Below, piece by piece: positions 44,792-52,254 of a DNA stretch of 64,000 nucleotides. The notes under the pieces are model-generated. The model had not been told where the DNA came from and did no database searches. It saw only the letters and a program-made list of their open reading frames with translations. Numbering within the stretch: the first letter of the stretch is position 1; every line of letters starts with the position of its first letter. Position numbers and translations under genes: made by a program. Source of the DNA: Candidatus Kapaibacterium sp. (GTDB taxonomy: Bacteria > Bacteroidota > Ignavibacteria > Kapaibacteriales > UBA4661); contig JALONG010000009.1 in assembly GCA_025455065.1 (NCBI GenBank), positions 19,579-83,578 on the forward strand, read 5' to 3'.

Positions 44792-45093
44792 CTATGATTG
44801 GTGTTTTGCTTGTGTTACGGCTTTGATATTGCGCAAAATTTTCTCATATTCACGGTGCTTGCCTATCCAAATCCACTCGACAGTTTCGGTTTCCCAAAGT
44901 GCCAATGCGCGATGCTCCTTTCCTATTCTGGCTGACCAAATGTTTAAATTTTAGGATGAACGCTCTTGAAATGAAGGCTTGGGTGGCTTGGGTTGCGTTT
45001 CCAGAGTTGATAGCTTTGCTTGGCAAGCTTTCGTATTTCTTGCGGGAGTGCTTGATATAATTGCTTAAAACGCTGCGACCTTTTGGAATTCAT
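44792..45093 (-). pseudogene. Frameshifted RelE/ParE-type toxin
   Basis: ATG at 45093 overlaps the stop of the upstream small gene as ATGA, the classic coupling of an antitoxin-toxin pair. The first frame gives MNSKRSQRFKQLYQALPQEI to HFKSVHPKI and then TAA at 44944-44946. The next frame continues directly with NIWSARIGKEHRALAL, then WIWIGKHREYEKIL, the known C-terminal pattern of RelE/ParE-like toxins, to a stop at 44792. So one shift near 44945-44953 (AAAATTTAAAC) breaks a gene that would encode about 100 residues. No canonical slippery heptamer in the correct phase is seen, so a mutation or sequencing error is more likely than programmed frameshifting. The fragment order matches an otherwise complete toxin. 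Confidence 0.8.
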
Positions 45094-45299
45094 TCCCAAT
45101 CACCTTCAATAAGTTTGCCGCTTTGACGCTCTGCACGGGCTTCCGCAACTAACATCGTCAAAAACACCTCAGATTCAGGGGTTTGAAGCAGTTCATCCCA
45201 TGTTTCTTGTCCTGATTTTTCGGTAAGCGCAGGTTTCTCTTGCCCTAATTTTTTTGCTTTGACAGGCTTTAGCGGAGATTTTGCTTTTAACGTGGGCAT
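45090..45299 (-). CDS. Probable antitoxin of the broken toxin
   Basis: A 69-residue protein: basic N-terminus (MPTLKAKSPLKPVKAKKLGQ) and a helical C-terminal half (ESEVFLTMLVAEARAERQSG, then a terminal EGDWE) like the toxin-binding tails of small antitoxins. It directly precedes and overlaps the RelE/ParE-type toxin start by 4 bp. No strong DNA-binding domain is apparent. ATG at 45299 chosen; an upstream ATG at 45308 is possible. Function assigned by position and size. Confidence 0.65.
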   Translation of the reverse strand: MPTLKAKSPLKPVKAKKLGQEKPALTEKSGQETWDELLQTPESEVFLTMLVAEARAERQSGKLIEGDWE

Positions 45300-45386
45300 A
45301 CAATACAAGGTTTGTCACTGAAAATATGAATGAATACTCTAAAAATGCTTATTCCTGGAGAGTTTTCCAAGACAAATTTCTTGGGT

Positions 45387-46742
45387 TTATGCTGCGTCCG
45401 GCGGCGGATTTTCTCCATCACCAGCCTTGCCGATAGCGAACCAATCTATGTTCCGCGTTACATACATCACGACCGCCAATATCACGAACAACCCAACACT
45501 GCCCAACAGCAGCGCGTAATCTTGCAGTTGCAAAATGATAAAGAGGAAGCCGTACAGCACCGTTAAAATACCAAAAATTATCACCGTCGCAAGATTATTT
45601 GCCAAAACGCTTCTGGTGTAAAGCGTTATGAGTGCTATTGTTGCGATGCTGGCAAGCCAGTATGCGCGGTTGAAATTCATCTGCTCAGAAATCGAAAGCA
45701 AGAGCGTATAGAAAATCACCAACGCAAGCCCGATGAGAACGTACTGAATTGGGTGAATCACGCGCCGCGTCAGCACTTCGACCATAAAAAACGCGAGGAA
45801 AGTCAGCGCCAAAAACATAATCGCATATTTCGCCGTGCGCATCGTTTTTTGGTATTCGTCAATGCCGGGAATAAGTTTTACGCCGAAGCCGGATTCTTTG
45901 ATGACATAAGTATTGCTTACCCAAACTTGCGGATAATTACGGTTCAAATGGAGGATTTTCCACGATGCTTTGAACTTTTGCGGTGTCACTTCGCGTGTTT
46001 CCGGCAAATATGCGCCCATAAAACTGGGATTGCCCCAGCCCGCTTCCACACTCACTACCGTTTCACGTCCGACAGGCACAAAATAAAGTTCCGTGCTGCC
46101 GTTCAAGTCGAGTTCAAGCGTAAAATCGGTTTTATCCGCATTGGCGACAGGCGGTCTAATCGTGATACCCTGCGCCAATACTTGCATGGAGCTAAGTCCC
46201 GGATTTGCCGCATAATCCGTGCCGTTGTAACGCACATTAACGGCTGATTTGATGCCCTTCAAGTCACTGATTCCAAGTGATACGGCGGCTTCTTTCCAAA
46301 GAATTTTATCTTCTTCGATGCCTAATTCTTTCACGCCGCTCGTCAAAAACGTACCGGAAATCCTGATTTTTGAGCGATACAAAATCACCTCATAAATACC
46401 GCGATACCGCACTTCCGGCGTGAGAACGGCAGTAACGGTAAGGTTTTCGGGGAGAACGTGAATGTAATCCGTGATTTCTTCCATAAAGGTCGTCACTACC
46501 CCTTTTTCGTTCTGGCGCTCTTGACGAACCAAGGTTTTATAGGGAATTTCGATGATTGGACCCGAAATTGTCTGCGAGCCGCCCCATTTGCTACTCACTT
46601 CTTGAATCGCCTCATCACGCCGCGCCTCGCGCTCACTAATCAGCCCTTCGACAAACGAGACGGGAACAAGCATAATCAAGGTCAGCACGGCGATAATTAT
46701 CATGCGCAGACCAACGGAGTTTTTGAAAACACGTGTGAGCAT
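45387..46742 (-). CDS. creD: CreD-family inner-membrane protein
   Basis: Inner-membrane protein of 451 residues in the CreD family (cell envelope integrity; in Gammaproteobacteria part of the Cre regulon). One N-terminal segment (about 11-33) and a large periplasmic domain with GPIIEIPY (61-68), GIYEVILYRSKIRISGTF and VVSVEAGWGNPSFMGAYLPE are followed by about six C-terminal membrane segments from residue 308 on (including VIHPIQYVLIGLALVIFYTL). The symbol reflects family membership. No CreBC two-component pair is adjacent, so control is unknown. Confidence 0.88.
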   Translation of the reverse strand: MLTRVFKNSVGLRMIIIAVLTLIMLVPVSFVEGLISEREARRDEAIQEVSSKWGGSQTISGPIIEIPYKTLVRQERQNEKGVVTTFMEEITDYIHVLPENLTVTAVLTPEVRYRGIYEVILYRSKIRISGTFLTSGVKELGIEEDKILWKEAAVSLGISDLKGIKSAVNVRYNGTDYAANPGLSSMQVLAQGITIRPPVANADKTDFTLELDLNGSTELYFVPVGRETVVSVEAGWGNPSFMGAYLPETREVTPQKFKASWKILHLNRNYPQVWVSNTYVIKESGFGVKLIPGIDEYQKTMRTAKYAIMFLALTFLAFFMVEVLTRRVIHPIQYVLIGLALVIFYTLLLSISEQMNFNRAYWLASIATIALITLYTRSVLANNLATVIIFGILTVLYGFLFIILQLQDYALLLGSVGLFVILAVVMYVTRNIDWFAIGKAGDGENPPPDAA

Positions 46743-46771
46743 GGCAGTTTGGGGCTAAAATGTTGGAGGAA

Positions 46772-47773
46772 TTAGGCTACTTTGCGCTGTTGTGGCAAAT
46801 TTGATGACAAAATTATGCCGGGTTGTACTTCCGGCAGCGCAGCACCGACAGCAGGCACCAGAGTATGAGCTACACGCGAAGCATATGCTTGCAAACGGCT
46901 TTCAAGCGTTGTTTGTAATTGGCGGAGCGGATTCAGACGCTTAACAGGAAATGCCAGCGTTAATGCTGCTTCATCCAGAGCGGACTTGGTTAAATCTGCA
47001 CCAAAAAAATACGCAGCATCAATTTCTGCTTGCACCGCTTCGGCAGCTTCTCGCAGTGCATTAGCGCACCTATCGCCAAAACTAAGATTTGATGAGGTTT
47101 CTGAGGAATACTCATCGCTGTCTTCCGTCTGCGAGAGCAGCGAAATTGTTGCCGTATGCAGCAAAACGGCGTTGCGAATGATACTAATGTCCATGTAGCC
47201 ATGTTGTATGCCGCAAAGCGCCATTACGCCGCGCTCTTCGGGATAGCTGTGCATAAATGCGGTGTGGGCTGCCGTTTGCGCACTGACAAAGCGCTGCAAA
47301 TCTGCTCCTGCGAGCTTGGCAGTGTGTTCGGCAACGCCTGTAATTGTCCGTGAAACTAAGACGGACATTGCGGTAAAAGGGTTTGATGCAAAACCGTAAA
47401 GCGGGTAAATTGTTGCCAGAAACTGCGAAGGGTCGAAGGTGGGAAGATGTTCGCTCGCCTCCAAACGCACGATTCTACGGAGTTCATCGGTCGTGAGTGT
47501 GTTGGAATAGGGGATTTGATGCGCTAGAACGCTTTCCATTGTCATCCCAACGCCTAAGGAGCGAGCTTTTCCCTGAATCGGGTGCAAAATAGTTTCTATT
47601 TCGTGCATTGCCGCAGAATCCAGCACTTCCGCTAGAGGGCGCGTACAATCGAGCGCTTGCGAGGTTGCATTGATATAGGTAAGCGCTAAAACGCCATTCT
47701 GTGGCTCAAAGAGCATACAGTATGTGCGGTAGCTATCGAAATAAAGCGTAGCAATGGTCGAGCCGATGAGCAT
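46772..47773 (-). CDS. Hypothetical protein, weakly PilM-like
   Basis: A 333-residue soluble protein. Length, an alternating beta/alpha pattern and the central ADLQRFVSAQTAAHTAF, then GVMALCGIQHGYMDISIIRN suggest an actin-like ATPase fold related to PilM of type IV pilus systems, where PilM docks PilN. The resemblance is loose and no PilN, PilO or PilQ gene is near. The C-terminal SSNLPQQRKVA resembles the tail seen after this fold. It is 29 bp upstream of the CreD start on the same strand, so the two may be co-transcribed. Confidence 0.4.
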   Translation of the reverse strand: MLIGSTIATLYFDSYRTYCMLFEPQNGVLALTYINATSQALDCTRPLAEVLDSAAMHEIETILHPIQGKARSLGVGMTMESVLAHQIPYSNTLTTDELRRIVRLEASEHLPTFDPSQFLATIYPLYGFASNPFTAMSVLVSRTITGVAEHTAKLAGADLQRFVSAQTAAHTAFMHSYPEERGVMALCGIQHGYMDISIIRNAVLLHTATISLLSQTEDSDEYSSETSSNLSFGDRCANALREAAEAVQAEIDAAYFFGADLTKSALDEAALTLAFPVKRLNPLRQLQTTLESRLQAYASRVAHTLVPAVGAALPEVQPGIILSSNLPQQRKVA

Positions 47774-48164
47774 AATCCCTCAAAAATTGCGTAAAAAAGT
47801 CAGAAAATAGTTGCAGGCAACATTTTGGATAGAGCAAGATTACAGGGGGTGTGCGGAATGTATGCCGAACTGTATGCAGTAAAAAGCCCAAACCTGTCTT
47901 GATTTCTGGGCTTTATCTTTATACTTCATATGTTCCTCAAATTACTGTTTCTTCGCTGAAAATCCATCGTGAAAATCGTGGAGTTCAAAATTTCTTTGCG
48001 CCGCAAAAAGCGCACGAAAATTATGCACAACAAGGTTAAAACAACGATACTATGCCGCCTCACCGTGTGTGGAAATTGATTATCAAAAATGTGTGCCAAA
48101 CTTTCCTGTGCGTCCAAAGCACATTTTTTTTCCCAAACACGCGCCGTTTGTGTAAATTCGGCGG
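47774..48164. other. Divergent intergenic region with one hairpin
   Basis: 391 bp between divergent genes. A hairpin (AAAGCCCA at 47883-47890 and TGGGCTTT at 47907-47914, then TATCTTTAT) resembles a weak plus-strand terminator, but no plus gene ends just before it. A 62-codon plus frame (47851-48039) passes through it and is rejected. Confidence 0.5.
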
Positions 48165-48833
48165 ATGAAAAAACCTATCCGCACATATCTTTCTCGCCGT
48201 TTAGCCGCATTGTTGCTTCATTGTGCGCCTGTGATGGTCTTCCTAACGGCAATTTTTCTGGGGACAGTTCTTCCCACACGCCTCCACGCACAGTATTGGC
48301 ACGTCGGTATCAATCAAGGTGTGATGTACCCTCTGAGCGGTGTTACGAGCAATTCCCCGCAATTTAATTGGATGCCGTCGCTGGCAGTGCATTATTTTCC
48401 TAAAAATAATCCGCTCGTCTTGGGCGGCTCAATTTCCATGCAGTTTTTCGGGCGTGGTGATTCTGCTCGCTTGAATGGAGAAAATTTTGAGTTGCTGAGT
48501 TTCCCGATTTCGATGTGCTTCCAATATTTGCTCTTACCCGAACCGCCATTTCGTCCGTATTACGGCATAGAAACAGGTGTTACATGGTTTCGGTATCGTT
48601 TTTTCGACAAAGAGCGTTTTATAGGTTCAACGGACAATATTGGCTTACTTGTTACGCCGAATGCGGGGTTTAAGATTGAGATTTTTGACGGCTTGGACAT
48701 AGATTTGAACGTGCGTTTTCAACTCCTCTTCCACGAACGCTTTGAATGGGGCAGTGCAGGAAAGGCGCTTGCGGGCTACAATATGCTGTCGTTTTCGGTG
48801 GGGTTGAATTATGAGATGTTTCGGCAGTATTAA
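48165..48833 (+). CDS. Outer-membrane beta-barrel protein
   Basis: 222-residue exported protein. A long basic signal region (KKPIRTYLSRRL, then a hydrophobic core ending PTRLHAQ at about 43) is followed by amphipathic beta strands with frequent aromatics (YWHVGINQGVMYPLSG, PYYGIETGVTWFRYRF, NMLSFSVGLNYEMF). The pattern and size fit an 8-stranded barrel of the OmpX/OmpA-like or PorT-like kind. Function unknown. Confidence 0.7.
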   Translation: MKKPIRTYLSRRLAALLLHCAPVMVFLTAIFLGTVLPTRLHAQYWHVGINQGVMYPLSGVTSNSPQFNWMPSLAVHYFPKNNPLVLGGSISMQFFGRGDSARLNGENFELLSFPISMCFQYLLLPEPPFRPYYGIETGVTWFRYRFFDKERFIGSTDNIGLLVTPNAGFKIEIFDGLDIDLNVRFQLLFHERFEWGSAGKALAGYNMLSFSVGLNYEMFRQY

Positions 48834-49104
48834 TCTGCACTAGAAGCAAGTATTCAAGCGCTTTTTCAGGCTGAATGTCTATTACACAGGATACCAAACC
48901 CTGCGAGGCATTTATACAGTTCCTCACAACAAATTACCACTTACCCCAAATTTCTGTCATTTCGCCCCAAACTTGTTGTACATCTCCCAACAATAAACGA
49001 TTTTTGTATGTAGAAATTAGTCATAAATAATTTCACGGTTTGAAAATTCACTCGCAATAATACTCTCAATTTTTCACAACATTGTTATTCTAGGAGTTGT
49101 CATC

Positions 49105-50043
49105 ATGACACGTACCATCAAAACCCTCGCTCTCGCTTTAACTATGGCGATTGTTCTTCCGGTCTTGACTTTTGCTCAAGCTGATGAAGTATTCAAAGTA
49201 ATTGCTTGCAAAGGCACAATCACACTTGAGCGCACCAAAAAGCCGCTCAACGTTGGTTTGGGCTTAAACGCGACCGACCAATTACGCATGGAAGGACCTG
49301 TCTATCTGGGTTTGGTCCACAAAAGCGGCAAAGCAGTTGAAATTCGCAAACAAGGTATTGTCAGCGTAAAAGACCTGCTTTCCGGCATTAACCCGAAATC
49401 TTCCGGTATGGACAAACTTGTCGGTTTTGTGGTTAATTCGGTCAAAGGTGCTGAAGAAGGCAAAAACATTAAAAGCGCAAGCGTTGAAATGTCGCTTAAT
49501 GTGAACAAACTCCGTCTTATTTCGCCCCGCACAACCAAAACCATGGATGACGAAATGACCTTTACATGGCATGGTTCGGTTGATGGCAAACCCGCGAACT
49601 ACCTCTTTACCATTACCGATGCAAACCAAAATGTTCGCTTCAAAAAAGAATTGACCGAAACACAACTCGCTGTGAATTTGAAATCGCTCAACCTCGAAAA
49701 AGACCGTTGCTACTACTGGAGCGTTACGCAGACCAATGCACAAGTTCCTTCTATCGAAAGCTACTGCCTCTATATGCTCAACGATGCTGAAGCAACATCG
49801 CTTTCAAGCCAAGTTCAAACACTGCGTCAAGAGCAGAATGCTCAACCGACAGCGCTTGACAAACTCATGCTTGGCGCGTTCTATGAGCAAAACGGTTTGA
49901 CCTACCGCGCAATGAGCGCTTACAAAGAAGCAGCAACCATGGGCGCAGACGTAGAAATCTTCAGCGATTCCTACCGTGAGTTCCTCCGCCGCACCGGTGT
50001 TGATTACGAAACAATGAAAATGCTGGTTAAAGAGCAGAAATAA
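49105..50043 (+). CDS. Exported FecR-like domain protein
   Basis: 312-residue exported protein with a signal peptide (1-24, ending LTFAQ). The N-terminal half resembles a FecR-like domain (CKGTITLERTKKPLNVGLGL, then DQLRMEGPVYLGLVHKSGK). A fibronectin-like beta region follows (RLISPRTTKTMDDEMTFTW), then a helical C-terminus with a TPR-like feel (DKLMLGAFYEQNGLTYRAMS). It is one of few genes here with a clear ribosome site (AGGAG at 49092-49096, 8 nt before ATG), so it may be well expressed. Its terminator follows at 50073. Role unknown. Confidence 0.65.
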   Translation: MTRTIKTLALALTMAIVLPVLTFAQADEVFKVIACKGTITLERTKKPLNVGLGLNATDQLRMEGPVYLGLVHKSGKAVEIRKQGIVSVKDLLSGINPKSSGMDKLVGFVVNSVKGAEEGKNIKSASVEMSLNVNKLRLISPRTTKTMDDEMTFTWHGSVDGKPANYLFTITDANQNVRFKKELTETQLAVNLKSLNLEKDRCYYWSVTQTNAQVPSIESYCLYMLNDAEATSLSSQVQTLRQEQNAQPTALDKLMLGAFYEQNGLTYRAMSAYKEAATMGADVEIFSDSYREFLRRTGVDYETMKMLVKEQK

Positions 50044-50072
50044 TCCGCTCAAGACACCTTGCTGACAAAGAC

Positions 50073-50113
50073 AAAGCGCTACTGACTACACACGTCGGTG
50101 GCGCTTTTTTTTT
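50073..50113 (+). terminator. Terminator after FecR-like gene
   Basis: Stem AAAGCGC (50073-50079) with GCGCTTT (50101-50107), extended by ACTG/CGGT-type pairs, followed by a run of nine T residues to 50113, 30 nt past the stop. Confidence 0.8.
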
Positions 50114-50142
50114 GGAGGGCTGCATTTTGGCTATTCTTGAAT

Positions 50143-50448
50143 TCAAGTCTCTCGTACAGCAATTTGTTTTGGCGCAATCGTCTGAAACGCTGATAATGTA
50201 AAGTTTTTAGGGATATTATGAGGAACGACAACAAGCGGCTCTTCATCAAAATAACCATTCTCAACCATAGAATGGGACAATTATGTGAGGTCGAATTTCT
50301 TCACAAGAACCTCAAGCGTTACTTCCTGCGATTTATTACGTGCTTCAAGTGGTAGGCGTGGATTCTGAGTATCGAGCAGCAATTTATTAAGAGGAATCAT
50401 CACGCGAGGTTTCCCTGTACCGATTGCATTATCTTGAGTTGCAGCCAT
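50143..50448 (-). pseudogene. ParB-like nuclease-fold fragment with in-frame stop
   Basis: From ATG at 50448 the frame reads MAATQDNAIGTGKPRV, then IPLNKLLLDTQNPRLPL, then KKFDLT, and stops at codon 56 (TAA, 50281-50283). In the same frame it continues with LSHSMVENGYFDEEPLVVVP to a second stop at 50143. The pattern (IPLNxLLLDxxNPR, then helix, then SMxxNGYFDEEPLVVVP) is that of the ParB/sulfiredoxin N-terminal domain. Only this domain is left, without any C-terminal part, so it is a truncated and nonsense-mutated remnant. Proteins of this type often come from mobile or defence islands. Read-through or a one-base assembly error at 50281 cannot be excluded. Confidence 0.75.
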
Positions 50449-50590
50449 TTATGAGAACAGTAGAATGAAAAAGTGAAAGTATATTGAAGTCTAAAGTTTA
50501 TACCTAATCAATGAGATTTTGGGCAAAAATTTTTCTTTTGCCGAATTTTCTTCTACACAAAGCAGAACGATTATTGAAAAACACAAATCA

Positions 50591-50636
50591 AAAACCCGCA
50601 TAGAATCTTGGTTCTGTGCGGGTTTTCTGTTTTTTC
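50591..50636 (-). terminator. Bidirectional hairpin terminator
   Basis: Stem of 15 bp with one G-T pair (50591-50605 with 50612-50626, core AAAACCCGCA/TGCGGGTTTT), 24 nt past the stop of the YceI gene ending at 50650. T-rich flanks occur on both strands. Confidence 0.85.
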
Positions 50637-50649
50637 GATGAACGAATGT

Positions 50650-51177
50650 TTATGCGCCTTTGACCATTTGAACGTTTATCTGCAATCGCACTTCATCGCT
50701 CACAACCACGCCGCCTGCTTCGGTGGTGGCGCTCCACATCAACCCAAAATCTTTGCGATTGATTTTTCCTTCGATTTCAAAACCAACTTTGGTCTGTCCG
50801 TAAGGGTCAGTGACTGTGCCTGCGTAATGCGCCGTAAGGCTCACAGTGTGCGTTTTGTCGCGGATAGTGAGGTTGCCCGTCAAGGCGTACTCACTGTCGT
50901 TTTTTTTGCTCAAACCCGTCGAAACGAAGCGCATCGTCGGGAACTGTGCGGCGTTGAAGAAATCATCACTCTTGAGATGTCCGTCGCGTTGCTCATTGTT
51001 GGTGGAAATACTGTTAATGTCGGCTTCAAAGGTGATTGCAGCGTCGGAAAAATCATCCTTTTCGCTGGTCATGCTTGCTGAAAACTTGGTGAATAAACCG
51101 GTGACGGTCGTAATCATCAAGTGCTTCACTTTGAAGCTGATTTCTGAGTGCATCGGGTCTATGGAGTAGGTCGCCAT
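50650..51177 (-). CDS. YceI family protein without signal peptide
   Basis: 175-residue protein of the YceI family (lipocalin-like beta barrel that binds polyisoprenoid or similar lipids). Typical blocks: STDPMHSEISFKVKHLMI-like start (SIDPMHSEISFKVKHLMI), RDGHLKSDDFFNAAQFPTM, TGNLTIRDKTHTVSL and NRKDFGLMWSATTEAGG. It starts MATYSIDP with no signal peptide, so it is predicted cytoplasmic, in contrast to the exported paralog 218 bp upstream. The two share RDGHLKSDDFFNA and are probably old duplicates. Confidence 0.92.
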   Translation of the reverse strand: MATYSIDPMHSEISFKVKHLMITTVTGLFTKFSASMTSEKDDFSDAAITFEADINSISTNNEQRDGHLKSDDFFNAAQFPTMRFVSTGLSKKNDSEYALTGNLTIRDKTHTVSLTAHYAGTVTDPYGQTKVGFEIEGKINRKDFGLMWSATTEAGGVVVSDEVRLQINVQMVKGA

Positions 51178-51243
51178 TGGTGTTGTGGTATTGGTGGTAA
51201 AAAGTGAGGTGAATGGAGTGATGTAGAATGCGACTGACCTTTT

Positions 51244-51384
51244 GTCTGGACTGGGATTATCAAGATTATTGGGATTATCAAGATTTTGTTGATTTTACAC
51301 GCAATTTAAGCCCAAATATGTTACCGATACTTGCTATCGTTATATCCCTATAATCCTGATAATCCCTACAATCCCAGTCCAGAC
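51244..51384. repeat. Long palindromic intergenic repeat between YceI genes
   Basis: Perfect 15-bp terminal inverted repeats, GTCTGGACTGGGATT (51244-51258) and its complement (51370-51384), continue inward with GGGATTATCAAGATT-type units on one side and ATAATCC-type units on the other. The whole element of about 140 bp is a composite palindrome. It separates two YceI genes and may limit read-through. Confidence 0.9.
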
Positions 51385-51395
51385 AGGCAATCATC

Positions 51396-52013
51396 TTACG
51401 CTTTTGCTTTGGCAAGTTCAATGTTTACGGTGATTTTTACATCTTTACCGACAACTGCGCCGCCTGCTTCGAGCATGGTGTTCCATTTCAAATTGTAATC
51501 AAAGCGATTGATGGACGTAACAGCCTTGAAACCCGCTTTGGTATTGCCCCAGGGGTCTTTGACGATGCCGCCAAAATCAACATCAAACGAAACGGTTTTT
51601 GTAACGTCGCGGATAGTCAAATCGCCTGTGAGTTTGTACTTGTTTTTACCTGTTTTTTTGAAAGTTTTTCCGACGAATTTCATTTGAGGAAACTTTTCCG
51701 CATTGAAGAAATCATCGCTTTTGAGGTGTCCGTCGCGTTTTTCGTCGTCGGTATTGATGCTGGCAATATCCACCGCAAAATCAATTTTCGCGTCGGTAAA
51801 TTGGTCGTCTTTTGCGTTCACTGTGCCGGTAAAACTTTTGAACGAGCCTTCAACTTCCGATACAACCAAGTGTTGTACGCCAAATTTCACGCTGGAATGG
51901 CTCTTATCCAACGTCCACGATGATTGTGCAAATATGCTGGGCGCGAAAGCACTTTGTGCAAAAGCAACGAGCGCAAATGCAGCGCTCACGAAAAGAAAAT
52001 TCAACTGTTTCAT
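51396..52013 (-). CDS. Exported YceI family protein
   Basis: 205-residue periplasmic YceI protein. Signal peptide (about 1-30, ending PSIFAQ), then the lipocalin-like barrel with STWTLDKSHSSVKFGVQHL-like start (WTLDKSHSSVKFGVQHLVV), RDGHLKSDDFFNAEKFPQM, TGDLTIRDVTKTVSFDV and NRFDYNLKWNTMLEAGG. YceI proteins bind isoprenoid quinones or lipids and are often induced by stress or high pH. The promoter (52079-52134) has a TATATTTG -7 element and three copies of a palindromic GTTGCAACAT site, so expression is likely under a dedicated regulator. Confidence 0.93.
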   Translation of the reverse strand: MKQLNFLFVSAAFALVAFAQSAFAPSIFAQSSWTLDKSHSSVKFGVQHLVVSEVEGSFKSFTGTVNAKDDQFTDAKIDFAVDIASINTDDEKRDGHLKSDDFFNAEKFPQMKFVGKTFKKTGKNKYKLTGDLTIRDVTKTVSFDVDFGGIVKDPWGNTKAGFKAVTSINRFDYNLKWNTMLEAGGAVVGKDVKITVNIELAKAKA

Positions 52014-52078
52014 TGAACATTACTCCGAAAAAAATGGAAATAAAAAAGTGAAATGAGGTATTGTCTAACTTTACAATA

Positions 52079-52134
52079 CAAATATACGTTGCAACATTTA
52101 ATGTTGCAACATTTATTTTTTCATGTTGTAACAT
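52079..52134 (-). promoter_or_regulatory. YceI promoter with three GTTGCAACAT operator-like sites
   Basis: Minus-sense TATATTTG (plus 52079-52086) matches the TAnnTTTG -7 element, 66 bp before the start at 52013. Upstream of it are GTTGCAACAT (52088-52097), GTTGCAACAT within the perfect palindrome ATGTTGCAACAT (52101-52112), and GTTGTAACAT (52125-52134). Each is followed by TTTA. The regulator is unknown. Confidence 0.6.
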
Positions 52135-52254
52135 TTATTGTCGCAAAAATGACAAAACGAAAAATTCACCTGTAAAATCGCTTGAAATTGCGTATCTTTC
52201 TAAGGTTTGTTCCGTCACAATGCAGGCGCTATGCTCACTTTACCTTTTATCATT

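Noticed and set aside
44944..44953. Programmed -1 frameshift in the RelE/ParE toxin
   Set aside because: AAAATTTAAAC does not give an X XXY YYZ heptamer in the reading phase, and no downstream hairpin is evident; mutation is simpler.
47883..47914. Terminator hairpin in the gap before 48165
   Set aside because: No plus-strand gene ends near it, so a terminator role is not supported; recorded only as a hairpin.
52088..52134. GTTGCAACAT sites as a further Pho box
   Set aside because: Spacing is 15 and 22 bp, not 11, and the core differs from TGTTAA; treated as a separate operator.
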